Positions 1 to 12,208 are shown, numbered from the stretch's first letter. The stretch: 64,000 nt of DNA from Pagrus major (GCF_040436345.1 NC_133238.1:1178501-1242500); one strand, 5' to 3'. Notes: generated by a model not told the origin, from the letters alone. A program made the numbers and translations.

Positions 1-246
1 AAATACTCTTTTTGGACCAAGGGGTAAACATAGATCAAGAATAGATAGTTTAACACACTCATATAGTATGTTTTTGCAATTACTGGTCTTGAGGATAAAC
101 AGGTTTTTAGAGCCTACTTATCTCTCCTTACAAAGCTTTCTTTGCCTCTCTTCTCTTTTTTCCCCTTCTTTGCTTTTACTGTCTTCTTTGTTTCTTCTTT
201 TCCTTGTCCTTATTGCGCTTACTGATTTTCTTTCTCTCATTTTCAG

Positions 247-371
247 ATGATGAAGTGGAGGAGGATGAAGAGGAGGATGAAGACAAGGAAGACGATGTTG
301 AGGAGGAAGATGAGACTGGCTCGAATGTCTCTGATGACTCTGAGTCGCTTAGGTCAGCTGAAAAGCCATGA
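247..371 (+). CDS. Terminal coding exon of an unidentified gene with an acidic C-terminus
   Basis: A long pyrimidine-rich tract (about 120-245) ends in a good acceptor (tttcag at 241-246). The exon opens with two bases of a split codon and then encodes 40 residues before TGA at 369-371. The encoded tail is overwhelmingly Asp/Glu (begins DEVEEDEEEDEDKEDD) and ends in a Ser-rich segment (SNVSDDSESLRSAEKP). Such tails occur in chromatin, nucleolar and RNA-binding proteins, but acidity alone does not identify the gene. Upstream exons lie outside the window. A poly(A) signal about 280 bases downstream supports a real last exon. I do not recognise the protein. Confidence 0.6.
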
Positions 372-651
372 TCTGTCCCAGCACTGCTTTTCTTCTTGTC
401 TTATGCAGAGAAAGAAAAAATAGTAGAACTGTGACACATGGACGACACAATTACAGTTAAGACCTCATAACAATAACTAGAGAAAGAAGAGTATGTGGTA
501 AAAAGGAAAATACATCATGTGAAAAGGGCTCATAGAGTTTAGATTCAATCTCTTTTGCTAGATCACTACCTCTGCCCAAGTAAGCAAGTTTCAATGTGCC
601 TTTTTGTGTGTGTTTGCAAGTTGGGTCCTGAATGCCTGTGTGTACTGTAAC

Positions 652-657
652 AATAAA
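652..657 (+). terminator. Poly(A) signal AATAAA for the acidic-tail gene
   Basis: AATAAATAAAAA sits 280 bases after the TGA of the acidic terminal exon, the expected distance for a short 3'UTR. It makes 372 to about 680 the likely 3'UTR. Cleavage site not determined. Confidence 0.45.
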
Positions 658-1179
658 TAAAAACAATATGTTTTTCCTAGAACCCTCTGCCCACTCACAA
701 ACAGGCATGTAAACCCTGGCTGAGCTGGCCTTACAACAGAGTTCAAGTTAAATTGCGTATTAATATTAGTTACTGATAATGTAATTATGAATTTAATACT
801 TACATTCTGACAACTCCTTCAAAAGGGAGTCCCTTTCTTTGGTCAACTCAGCAATTTTCTTTGATTGAATGACTCTGTCATTGATTTACAGCAAGCATAT
901 GTCATGCCAATGGATATAGAAGTCAGAATTCAGCAGAGCATCAGCAATTATTCTGTTTAGTGGCATCTTGTTTTTGCAGACACCTTGGATGGCCCTCTTG
1001 GGTGGTGTGGGCATGACTAGTTTGAGTATGTAAACTCGTCTAGTTCCTTGCTCCTCCTGTCAAAGTAGGCAACAGTTGGCTTTTGTAATGTCTTCAAAGT
1101 ATCTGCCAAAGACCACATTGTCAACCATCAATGCCAGACATCACAAAGACTATCAACTGCAGTGCACCAGTTGGCCAGT

Positions 1180-1515
1180 TCACAACAGCAGAGACAGATC
1201 GCTTAGATTTGGAGAGTGGTTTTCAGGTTTGACTCTTTTGACACTCACATCATTCCAGCTAAGTTGAACAGCACTGGGGGGTAAGCAGCAAGCTCTGTGC
1301 TCAGACAGCACTGTTTGGTTGTTCAACATCAGGCCTATGACCCTTGCATAGATTATTTCCTGGTCAAACAACTTCTTGCCACCAAGTACAACCTGCGTCT
1401 TCTTGTCATGCATAGTCACAATGGGCTTTGATGACTTAAAGAAACCCCCAAGCTAGATCTTCCTGAACCCTTTAACCATTGTTTGGCCAATGTCAAGAAC
1501 ATTGTGTGTATATAC
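1180..1515 (-). pseudogene. Degenerate TE-like reading frame, family not recognised
   Basis: On the minus strand an open stretch (start 1419) includes TMHDKKTQVVLGGKKLFDQE. Reading further upstream in the same frame, across a stop, gives GGFFKSSKPIV and GQTMVKGFRK, so the coding signal extends beyond the open frame. It looks like a decayed protein, probably of a mobile element, but I cannot name it. The surrounding 700-1,180 and 1,515-1,980 show nothing else I can support. Confidence 0.25.
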
Positions 1516-1989
1516 ATATGTCTTCATGTGCCACCTCACCTGTGACAGTGTTCAATAGCTTGTCTTTTGGATGCTATTGAGGTTCCAGGGGATCAATGAC
1601 TAATGAGAAAGATCTCTGTATGCTCTCCCTGTCCATTTCAGTGGCAATTCTCTTTGCTGACTCCTCCTTGTAAACCTTTTTCTGCTCTGCATGCTGAGTC
1701 TGTTTCTGCAGACCTCATTTCCTGTAGTTCTCATTTCCCGGGTCACAGGAAACTGATTTCTGTGTTAGGGATATCTGTGATATTGAAAGCTGTTTCCTGT
1801 GTATCTGTTTTAACTTGTTTATTCTTCGATTTCTAAGTCTTTCATAGTTCTACTGGTACTACACATCACTAACTTCAGGCTGTAAATACTTGTTACGTTT
1901 ATCTCGGACCAATCTTTTGTTAGTGGGTAGTCTGTTGCTGCCTAATTAGCTTTCCTTAATCTAGCCTAGATAACTGGTTTTGCCTTTCA

Positions 1990-2104
1990 CCGCAGCCTCG
2001 ATAAAAGTGTTACGATAGCTTTTGCTGACTGTTCTGCAGTTGTAGATAGGGAGCCTCTATTAGAGAGACGTGTCAGTGAGTTAGAGCAGCTTCTTTCTGC
2101 TAGC
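1990..2104 (+). other. Short coding-like stretch with a heptad pattern
   Basis: One frame reads DREPLLERRVSELEQLLSA just before the hAT end, a leucine/charged heptad pattern typical of coiled coils in retroelement ORF1/Gag proteins. It follows a possible acceptor (caccgcag, 1988-1995). It is short and broken by the hAT insertion at 2106. Assignment is speculative. Confidence 0.2.
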
Positions 2105-2105
2105 A

Positions 2106-3921
2106 CAGGGGTCGGCAACCTGCGGCTCCAGAGCCGCATGGGGCTCTTCAGCCTCCTTGTAGTGGCTCCCTTTGGCCTTGACAAAAAAAAAAAAAAAACA
2201 TGAAAATTTAATTTTTATTTATATATTATTATTTTTTTGTTTATTTTGTTGCACAGTTATCTTGGAGTTCGAGGTGATAGGTTTAACATCTAATTTTTAA
2301 AAAGGTTTTTTTCTTTAGGCTATAATTTGTCAACTAAAATATACGTCACAGCAACGTCTATAGCCCTCGCCTTTACCTGCTGGCGGCTTTTGGAGTGTGC
2401 GACCCCTGCACTAACCATGAATAAATCCCAAAAAAGAAAAGTCTCAGAAGAAAATAGAGAGTTTAATCCTGCGTGGACAGATTCATTTGCCTTCACTGCC
2501 AACGACGCTGGCTTACCTGTGTGCTTGATATGTGGTGAGAAATTATCGAACAACAAAAAATGTAACGTTGAAAGACATTTTCGAAACAAGCACTTAGCAT
2601 TCGCTGAAAAATACCCAACTGAAGATGAGTGAAAGAGAGCAATTTCGGAACTGCAACGAAAAGGTGAGCAGAGCAAACATACTTTCAAGAAGTGGATCAC
2701 CTCTCCACAGTCAACTACAGCTGCTAGTTTTGTGGCAGCTCAGGAGATCGTAAGGAGGGGGAAGCCGTTCACAGACGGAGAATACATGAAAGAATCGTTC
2801 ATAAAAATATCAGAGCATCTATTCTCCGACTTTAAGAACAAACGGGAAATTGTTCAGAAAATTAGAGAAATGCGTCTGTCTGCAAAGACCATCAAGGACA
2901 GGACCATTAAAATGGCAACAAACATCACCAGAAAGCAAATTGATGACATCAGTTCAGCTCAAGCATTTTCAATTGCCTGTGATGAGTCAAGTGATGTGAA
3001 CGATACTGAGCAGACAGCACTGTTTTGCAGATATGTGAACTCTGATGGGCCGCAGGAAGAACTGATTGAACTCATACCGTTAAAGGGCCAAACGCGGGGA
3101 CAGGACATTTGTGAGGCTGTTGTGAGTTGTCTACAAGCAAAAGGAATAAACACCACTCACCTGGTGTCAGTGTCTACTGATGGGGCACCCAGTATGAGAG
3201 GAGCACAGAAGGGCTTTGTGAATTAATTCAAAAGTCACTGGATCGAGAGCTGATGACGTTTCACCGCATCCTCCACCAAGGAGCACTGTGCGCTCAAACA
3301 TTCCCCCCTGAATGTGTGGAAGTGATGAACTTAGTTATCAAGATAGTGAACAAAATAATTGCAAACGGGTTAAGCCACCGACAGTTTTGTTCATTGTTAG
3401 AAGAAGTCGACAACGCATATTCGGATCTCCTGCTGCACAACAGAGTCCAGTGGCTGTCCAGGGGAGAGGTGCTGAAACGCTTCGCTACCTGTCTGGAGCA
3501 TGTGAAAGCCTTCTTGGAAAGCAAAGGCCTCAGCTATCTCGAACTGGGAGACCTCGACTGGCTGGAAAAGTTTTACTTCATGGTGGATATGACAAGTCAC
3601 TTAAACACGCTGAATAAAAATCTCCAAGGAAAGGGAAGCACGGCCCTGCAGATGCTGGAGGATGTTTTGGCGTTTGAGCGCAAGATGACAGTGTTTGCCA
3701 GAGATGCACAGAAAGGTACGCTCTCTCACTTCCCCTCCCTGAGAGAGTTCAAAGAAGCGAACAATCACATAAATTGTGATTATTTCCACCGTGCCATTAT
3801 TGCAATGCAGGCTGCATTTGGAGAAAGATTCAGTGAGTTCAGAAAGGAAAAAAACACTCTCTCTTTCCCTGTCACACCCCTGGACATCGACCCATCCCTG
3901 CTGAACACATCCGCATTCACA
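2106..3921 (+). mobile_element. hAT (Charlie-type) DNA transposon, 3' end missing
   Basis: The left terminus CAGGGGTCGGCAACC (from 2106) is the classic hAT/Charlie terminal inverted repeat, followed by the familiar GC-rich sub-terminal segment and a T-rich tract. The transposase gene inside reads on the plus strand. The matching right terminus and the transposase C-terminus are absent. The homology stops exactly where the CACTA terminus (CACTG) starts at 3922. The left flank TGCTAGCA (2098-2105) would be the 8-bp target-site duplication, but no partner copy is seen. Confidence 0.75.
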
Positions 3922-3927
3922 CACTGA
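2417..3927 (+). pseudogene. hAT transposase pseudogene (GTF2IRD2 / ZBED-like)
   Basis: The frame starts at ATG 2417 (MNKSQKRKVSEENREFNPAW). A BED-like zinc-finger segment follows, with Cys pair CLICGEKL and the His-x4-His element HFRNKH at residues of about 37-60. The hAT catalytic fold comes next: AFSIACDESSDVNDTEQTA (first Asp region) and SVSTDGAPSMRG (second Asp region). Damage: an in-frame TGA at 2630-2632, after which the same frame stays open, and a one-base frameshift near 3220 followed by a stop. The frame then continues from about 3223 to 3921. The C-terminal hAT dimerisation domain with the catalytic Glu is missing. It cannot encode active transposase. The family resemblance to domesticated GTF2IRD2-type proteins is from general knowledge. 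Confidence 0.75.
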
Positions 3928-4401
3928 AAAAAAGAATCCTTTGGATTTACTTGATTTTAATGTGTACATCGGTCCCACATGATAAGAATGTGGATGACTG
4001 ACAAAATGTCCTTTTTCTCAATGAATTATTACTTGTTAAACCAAAATATTTCAATCATGTTCAGGTATTTAAAACAATCAAGTTGAGTTAACTTTTTTTT
4101 TTTTAAGCTACTGCAACACCAATTAATTAAGTAGTATGAAAGCGATTTTATCATGTTCAGGATACCTGATTTTCAAATATAATGAACTTGATTTGTTAAT
4201 GCTAATATTATTTTAATGTATTATGTAAATTTAAAGCAATTTTATTTTTTCCTTACAACCCAGGGTAGGTCTCTAAATGTAACTTGATTTGTTAAAGCCA
4301 GCCAAATGCATTGTAGACATCAGTTTTGTGTTGTGTGCCAATACAAAAATCAAAACCGATTTCATTGAAAAAAATTACTGTATTCTTCCATAAAACTTTG
4401 G

Positions 4402-4910
4402 AAATCACACACATACAGTAACTTTAGTGTAGAAATACAAAGCTGTAACCATTATAATACCAGTAGATTCAAAATACAAACCCCAAATCACTTATTGCAG
4501 TACATTCAAAAACTGTGAACAGTGCATCCTCAACAGCAAATACAAAATAACAACAGTAATAAAAGTAATTTTTACTGTAAACCAGTAAACAAAATATGCC
4601 ATAATCTGAATTGAGCAAGTAAGAGCTACTGTTCACACATACAAATCACACACATACAGTAACTTCAGCGTAGAAATACAAAGCTGTTACCATTATAAAA
4701 CCAGTAGATTCAAAACACAAATAACGAAAATACAAGCCACAAATCACTTATTGCAGTACATTCAAAAACTGTTAATAGTTAGTACTGCACAAGTGCATCC
4801 TCAGCAGCAAATACAAAATAACAACAACAGTAATAAAAGTATTTTTTACTGTAAACTAGTAAACAAAATATGCCAAAATCTGAATTAGGCAAGTAAGAGC
4901 TAGTGTTCAT
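4402..4910. repeat. Tandem duplication (two copies, about 240 and 265 bp) inside the CACTA element
   Basis: Copy 1 (about 4402-4642) and copy 2 (about 4643-4910) share long stretches: both begin AAATCACACACATACAGTAAC and end near GCAAGTAAGAGCTA. Copy 2 has small insertions. It lies between the left terminus and the 3' end of the accessory gene, so it may be part of the 3'UTR or the sub-terminal region. No coding signal. Confidence 0.8.
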
Positions 4911-5070
4911 AAAAATGTTTTAACCATGACGGTTAACCCTGTGAACACCATTTTACATAGATGACAAATCAAAGTAGATTTACAAACAAAAAGTAATAAA
5001 CCGTGCATCAATTCGTCATGGAGAAATAACAAATTAAAAAAAAGGGTGCGGTGATATCAGTGTGACCAGT

Positions 5071-7546
5071 TCACTGAGAGAGCCTGTTTTTCAGAGTAAG
5101 TGCTTTGTTGGAAAGCTTATCTCCATCCAGTTCCATCCAAATCTTTTGGATAACCTCGAAAGTGTAGCGGAGGTTAGCAGGGTAGCTAAGGTTGAGCACA
5201 TACATCAGTCCGAACAGCATAGCAACAGCTAACGCTACATTATCAAGATCTTGTAACACCTTGATGCCTTCAAGAACAATGCCAATGTCCTCTACTTCAT
5301 CACTTGAAGCATGTTCTTTGACAACATAGATCACAACAGTGGTGTCTTCAATGGCCTCATTGATGGTGTTGTCATCCAGGCTCTGTACAAAACAGACAAA
5401 AGGTAAGTAAACCAAAGTTAGCCAAATCAAAACTATTCACCAAGCTCCATCAAGAAAATGATAAACATAAAACAGTGACACTATAGATCTAGGTAAGGTG
5501 AAAGTTAGAATCAAGGCAAATATAAACATTTAATAAAATGGAAGCATTATCTGTTCCATGAGAAACCACTTTTAATGCAGTCTGAGCCACTTTGTTGCAC
5601 ATTTACAGATCAATGGCTGTGTATGAACACAGGATTCTCTTTCAGCAAATACACAGATGAGACAGCTGGCGGGCCATGAGATATTTGCTGAATTTGACAA
5701 AAAGTCTTGAGAACCGTTCATTCTACCTTTAAGTTCATTTAGCATCAACCAGAAACACTGTATAGATTTTTTGTATGAAACAGTAAGCCATTGATGATGA
5801 CAATTATAATGAATATTATTTTAATTGATGAATAATTTCAGCACAAGTGATCAAGAATGAGAATAAGAGAAGAGTGGAAGAAGGGTGTAAGTACTGATTC
5901 ATATACATACCACATATTCCTGTAGAAGGTTATCTGGATCTTCGCCCATGTAGACACAGACTCCTTTAATGATCCACTCTTGTCCAGCATCTACATCATC
6001 ACACTGAAAGGACATTTTCTAGATTAGTTTATTCAGCTCATGTGCCTTAACTTAACAACATCTATTGGTATAAACTGTCCTAAGGGTGCACAGTATTTGT
6101 CTCAAGTTTCCTATGATTGTGTGAGCCTTGCCGTGTACTCCATGGTGGAGGAAGATTGAAGGGACTTACAAAAGAAAGAAGAGGTGAAATATAGAAATAG
6201 GCAGGCAAAAAAAAAAGGCAGTAATTCTTATAAAACATTTCTAGGACTGTAGGACGCCTGCATCACTTACATTAACGATTTGTGCAGTGACTCTTTTGAG
6301 CTTTTCCCCTAGCTGTCCTCCTTTCCTTTGGAACAGCCTTGTCAGATTGTCAGATTGGAAGTCTAGCTGAGACAGGAACTTGGACTGAAGTGGAACGGTG
6401 GTGATTCTCTTGAATTCAGCGTTGATCTGAAAAATGATTAGGTATAATAGCAATTTGCCAGTGCACACAAGACAGTCCTTTCAACAGCCAATCCAAGATA
6501 AAAAAAAACACAAAACAAACAGCATGAGATCAGCCTTACCTCACTGACTTCAAACAAAGCAGGCCATCTTGCCATGAAATCATCCACCATCGGTGCATCA
6601 CGAACAACCTCATGTCTTCTATATGCGAAAGTCTTTTCCATCTTGAGCTTCACGGCCTCTTTACATCCAAGAGTAAAGCTTTCCACATGGCTTCTAGACT
6701 CTCCTCAGTTTCAGCTGATGGGTATGTGGGGCAAAAATTAACTTCTGCTCTCTTTGCCTTTTTGATGCCAAAGGCTGCGCTGCGCTTTCCAACAGGTTTG
6801 TTTTTTAAAGAGTTCACTGTCACTTCTGGGCATCCCAGTTTTCTCAGTTGTGTGCGGTAGTTAGATAGTTTATATTTTAAACTCGTCTTCCATCCACCAT
6901 ATCCAGTACTGGACCCCTTCTCAGTTAGACATGGATGTTTCTTGATGAGACTCTGGGCTACTTGTTCCATCTCCTTATCACTAACATAGACTTTATACTG
7001 CACAATTTCCTGCACTACCCCATCAAGGATGGCTGACTTCAACTTGGGATCTGGAATGAGTACAGTGCCATTTTGAATGTAGACTAAAGCTGCCTGCTGA
7101 AGTTTTAATTCTGCATCATAGGAGAACTTAGGTACATGAAACACAGCTGGCCAGGAGGACCGTGAGCTTGTAGACTCATTTGATGACAGTATATCTGTAT
7201 CCACAAGTTCACCTGACAGTGATGAAGAGTCATTTGCTGTGCAAGGACTTGATGCTTGGAGGGGTCGGACTGTTGAGCTCTCATGTTGCATTGTGGGTGT
7301 TGACAAATCAATTACTCTTAGAGTCCCTCTGTCCTCCACCTCTGAAACTGAAGTTAGGTTAGGGTTAGGACTCATTCCCAAACAACGAGTCCATAAACTG
7401 AAGTCTGATGTTTCCCTGAAGGTTACACTGTTTTTTGACTTCAGCCATAAGGTCTTCAAGAGATTCAGTCCATGTGCAAGACTCAGCCTCTCACAGCTGC
7501 CATCAGTCAGTAAGATCTTCACGATCACAGGCATGGCCATCTTCAA
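5071..7546 (-). CDS. CACTA accessory gene (second ORF, SAMD3-like family), spliced, one frameshift
   Basis: Four exons join in phase 0: 7546-6540, 6426-6271, 6003-5911 and 5382-5071 (stop). Each donor is GT and each acceptor AG (for example gtaagg / tttttcag). Landmarks are WPAVFHVPKFSYDAELKLQ and GYGGWKTSLKYKLSNYRTQL (exon 1), NAEFKRITTVPLQSKFLSQL (exon 2), ECVYMGEDP-like VCVYMGEDPDNLL (exon 3) and ETTVxIYVV-like EDTTVVIYVVKEH with MLFGLMYVLNLSYP (exon 4). The family is widespread in fish genomes and often labelled 'SAMD3-like'. Its role in transposition is unknown to me. A single indel near 6,655 breaks exon 1 (DVKRP then stop, with the next frame picking up at KEAVKLKMEK). Otherwise it is remarkably intact, at about 520 codons. 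Confidence 0.7.
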
Positions 7547-7916
7547 AGCCCTTTATTCTGCAGAACTACAAAGAATATTAATCAGGCATTAATATAATTT
7601 AAAATGTCAAATCCAGTATAAAATATAGTAGTATGGTGGGAAAAAATTAGATTAGTCAAATTATATTTATTTAATTGAATTTCAGACATTTTAGCACTTC
7701 AAGGACCTGAGGACACCCTGCACAGAATTTTGAAGCTAGGTTAGAACAAATTAAGACCCCATTAATTTAAATGTAAAACCTTTTAATCGCTAACATTTTA
7801 ACTGAAATAACAACCCCATGAATTCTAATTTAAAGCTTTTTAATGACTTACATATCACACAAATTATGACACACACATACACAAAAGTTACAAATTGTCA
7901 TAAACCCTCCCCTCAA

Positions 7917-10376
7917 TTATTGCACACCACCTTTTATTTCAATATGTCTTTTCAAAGTCACCATGCAAGCTGATCCAATCTTGTAGTCAGCTAGTGGATA
8001 AGTATCAAGGAGTTCACTGGGTGCCACAAGTGTGAATGTACTTGTGGGTGATGGACTGAGTTCAAAGGCTCTATAAAGCTCTCTATACCAACCACAGAGC
8101 TCAGTGACAATGTAGAACACACTGTCATGCAAAATGCAGATTTGGTCAATTTCACTAAATTCAGGCAATCCACCTGTTGCTCTGTGGGCCAGTATCATTC
8201 CCTTCCTATAGGTTATGCCCTTGGTTGTCACACACTGTGCAAGTTGAACCTCAGATGTGTCTGGGAACTTCTGTCTGATGACTTGTGCTATCTCCTCTCT
8301 GAGTAAGTCTACTGGTAGAGTGAATACAGCTGAAACCTCTAGGTCTGACTTATTCAGACATGGAGAGCTCAAATGGTAGGCGATCATCATTTGATGCTTT
8401 GAGGCTAAGGAAAGAGGCACATTTTTGAAACAGCTTGTATGCCTGATGATTTGCTTAAAAAAGCTGTGCTTAGCCTCAAAGCGCATCGTCCACTGTCCGA
8501 CAACTGGACCAAACAGCCTAATTATTTGGGGGTAGTGCTCCAAATAATGTTGTTTTGGGATGAGCTTGATGTCTGGGAACAGTGTTTGGTACTGTTGCCT
8601 GTGCTCCAGGATTTTGCCCTCCAAAAAAGCTAGTGAGTCATCACTATGTATGGGGGCAACAACAAGCTCAGTGATGTCCTTCAGATCCATGAGGATGAGC
8701 CATGCAGGCTCATCCTCAGGTACACGTGATCCCACCAAAAAAGGCAAAAACCTGAGCAAACTCCAATTTTCATGGGCGTTTCCGCCCACTGTTTTTCTGC
8801 TAGAGAAACTCTGTGACACAAAATGAGGTTTGTTTGTCCTGTCGGCCCATTTGTAGGGAAACTTCAAAATAGCAGTGTTCAGATCAGCTAATGTGAAGTA
8901 TTTGTTTGAAATGAGCACTGTCAAGCAACGAGCAAGCTCTACTGGGATTATACCCTCAAATACATCATGGGCATGATCAGGAGGATAACCAAAGATGACA
9001 TGGAAATGAGACAGATTTTTTGTGAAGACACATTCCCTTTTCACTCCAAAACAACGTGTACCTGTATCTTTGACTTGTCTGACATGGGTCTGATGTAGCT
9101 CCTTGGTTCTCAGACTAAAAGCACCAGATGCAACAGAATGTAGTTGAATAGCACTCCTGCTTCCTGTGCAAAATCTGCAATAGTATTCCACTGAAAAACT
9201 CTGCAAAAATCCTGCAACACTGAGCTCCCAGGTTGTCAGCCACTACACTGAACACTGTACCTTGAAGTGACTCACCTAACAGTGGGACATAAACACCAAG
9301 CTCCTCAAGAGTTTTTAGATCATGTAGAAGAGGTTCAAAGATTTTATCATAATCATAGGTGTTCACATCATCAGTTTTGCACAAAACTGACAAGTAGATA
9401 GATGACAAAGCAGAATGAGACCCCGGGGGCAAGTTAGCCAATACCCAATAAACAGCACAAAGCTTATGCTTCTTTCATGAGGTGCCAAGTGGGTTACAAG
9501 TTTCAAAGTCATCAACATAAAAATTTAGGATGATCCGTGGCTTTTCTCCAGCAAAGAAACAATTGTACTAATTGTACTGTACTGATGTGTCACACCAGAA
9601 TTTGTGCCTTCCTGTCTTTGATGACCCTCAACAACTTTTGTAATGATTTCCCCTCTACTTAACAGCTGCTGTAAGGACTTCAATATTGGGACATATTGGA
9701 AACTGCATTTGTTTTTAGCATCAAGAATGTATTCAACTGGCTCTATAACCCCAAAGTTATCCTTGTAATACTGCTTACGCAGATAGGCTGTACTTAAAGA
9801 GCCACCTTTTTGTATGGACCTTTGCACTGGATTACCAGAACAAATTGCATTAACAGTTTCTCTAATTACAAGTTAATCAACAGAGAGGTTTCTCTGATGA
9901 AAGATGTCCCTCACAATGTCACAAGATAATGGCTCAGGGGCAGAACAGATCAAATGATGGAGTTCCCCGAGAAATTCATCTACAGCTGAAGTGGGCACAT
10001 GGACCAAATGTTCTAACTTCAGCAAAGCAGCGGCAAATCTATGCTCAATGACCTTCTGCAAGTCTTCAGTATGAGAATGAGTGTTTGAAGGAATGGCAGT
10101 ATCTGACTGCTCAGCACACTCCTCACTGTTTGCTTCCAATTCATTCACAGATGATATCCTTGTAGTTATAACTACTTCTGGTTTAAAATCAACCAATGTG
10201 TGATGCCGGTGTTTTCGGTTTTTGTGTGATTTAAAAGTACAATAAATGTTTGTCTTAAAGTCACATCCTAAAAACATACAAATGACTGTCTCGTTTTGTT
10301 TGAGATATGCATTTATATGAGAAAAATAATCCTTCTCTGATGCTAAATCAGTACAACTACATATGTGACAACTGAA
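7917..10376 (-). pseudogene. CACTA (EnSpm) transposase pseudogene
   Basis: Reading from 10376 downward: a C2H2-like finger pair (SCHICSCTD...HINAY, then CDFKTNIYCTFKSHKNRKH), a linker, then VDDFETCNPLGTS, an EnSpm signature. Next come VVADNLGAQ, the segment GYPPDHAHDVFEGIIPVELA, and HYPQIIRLFGPVVGQWTMRF followed by EAKHSFFKQ. These are the acidic-residue blocks that form the DDE/D core in EnSpm transposases. Damage: in-frame TAA at 9873-9875, another stop at about 9525, and frame changes near 9,440-9,500 and 9,200. The last 429-codon frame (9206-7917) is open. Full activity is not possible from this copy. Confidence 0.7.
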
Positions 10377-11456
10377 TATAGCTTCTTTTTTGTGAGGGAC
10401 ACCTGTGGTGTGGATTTTACTTTGGTGGACAATAAGGGCATTCTACATCTTAAATGTGCATGGACAGTGCTGGTATGTACATGGATAGCGAGAACTACGT
10501 CCAAAATGTGGATGCTTTAACTTGTAGTGATGTAAAAGCTTGGACCTACTTGACACAGTTTCTGTGCACCCCTTACAGCTCCACATTCCCTGGACCTAAT
10601 CCTGCAACATACATCAAGATCATCATTAGTCATATCATTCATCCCCAAAATGCGAGTCAGAACAAAAAGGCTCACTGCACTACCAAAATTCTATACAAGA
10701 TGGGAATATGCTATCATTTCCAAATAAATTCATAGGACTTTAACCCTCTGAGGACTAAGCCATTTTCAGCTTGTTTTTACTTCTTTAACATTTGGGCTTA
10801 TAAACAATACTTAATGTATATGGAACACCTTTGGTACCTATAGATTCGGGAAAACCTAGGCTATCATAGGCATTCATGTAATGTGCTTTTAAAGGAAGTA
10901 TGAGTGAAAAATCTACAATACACTAAAGAATTTCAAAAACGAAAAGTAGATTTTTGTCATTTTTTACTCAAAATCACACCTCAAACAGTACTAGTTAAGA
11001 GTATTTGAATGAAAATATTATTTTTCAATCCCTTTGCCTGACATAAATATGCAATTATTCAACCAAATATGTGAAGAACAATAAAATAATGCTCTTTCAA
11101 TACAAAAGGTCCCATGCATTTTTGCCTCATTTTCCTCGCGGTCTTTCCTTCTGAGAGGTCTTCTTCTTGGTCTATTTTTGGCATCCAACTACCGGCGCAT
11201 AAGCGCCACCTTCTGTTCTGCAGGGATAACGACACTGCCTGGCGACATTCGAACGGCTGAGACTAAACTCGATTACAATGAGTTTGTTTTTTTAATTTGA
11301 TTAATATCAAGAAACTAGTTAGTTCAAAATTCTGTATAAACAACTTAAGTGTACTTGATTAAACCATGTTCACAAACAGAATATAAATTAATTCTGTTGC
11401 TTCTACTAACTTCACTTTTGTAAATTCAAAGACCCAATATTTCCCTTTTTTCAGTG

Positions 11457-12092
11457 TACTTTGTATTTTTTTTTTAAGTTGTCCCATTTTTTTTGGCCTG
11501 TTGAGGTTCGACCTTCCCCTGCAGGCCCATTTTTTCCAGAATTGTTCTAAACAGAGAGAAGCAAGAGAAAATGTAAACACAGGATCACATTAACAAAGGG
11601 ATGCAAAGATTTACAAAAAGTGACATCAGGACACTGACAAATGGGCTATTTATTATTGCCTCCATCCAACAGCGGCCGAGTGTTTCGCCCCCGTGAACAA
11701 ATTGTCGTTCTGACCTCTGACCCTGATGAACTCATCTGTTTGCTCCTTGCTCCCCAAAACAAAATGAAATGTAAAACATGTGTTGTGTTATGTCAACAGA
11801 CAAAAGGGTTCTAATATAGCACAAATATAATAATAATGATGATAATCCTAAACATAGCTCTTTATTCAATCCAAACGTTTAACTAGACTTTACAGTTTTA
11901 CAGTCTGGAAATAAAGCAGGGATCACAGCCTAATCTAAATTTGTTCATCTTGGTCCATTTATGTACATAAAGTAAAAATAGTCTCGTCACAATAAGATAT
12001 AAGTCAACCTCTGAACGTCTAACATTTTGAAAGTGAAGGCTTTTAAGGCTTTACTTCCAACGGCATAATGCTAACGTATGCTGTATGCTAAT
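11457..12092. other. Unassigned non-coding sequence
   Basis: AT-rich, with T-runs at 11460-11500 and no coding signal. No TE signature recognised. Confidence 0.4.
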
Positions 12093-12208
12093 GCATTACC
12101 AGCGTCATGTATTTTAACTGAAAGTTAAAATTTGGAGGCTTTCCAAGTACCCTGAAGTTGAACATATCTGGCGTTGGATGTTCAAAATTCATTCTTAATC
12201 ACACATGC

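Larger units (their letters stand above)
3922..11456 (-). mobile_element. CACTA (EnSpm/CMC) DNA transposon, about 7.5 kb
   Basis: Ends are CACTGAAAAAAAG at 3922 and its inverted partner (CTTTTTTCAGTG) ending at 11456, the CACTA-superfamily hallmark. Both sub-terminal regions carry repeated AACTTGATTTGTTAA-like motifs, as EnSpm elements do. Two minus-strand genes lie inside: a decayed CACTA transposase (7,917-10,376) and a spliced accessory gene (5,071-7,546). The flanking trinucleotides (ACA before 3922, TAC after 11456) do not match, so a clean target-site duplication is not seen. The left end abuts a broken hAT element. Confidence 0.75.

Noticed and set aside
457..708. 83-codon minus-strand frame
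   Set aside because: Lies antisense to the 3'UTR of the acidic-tail gene, with no motif or homology pattern.
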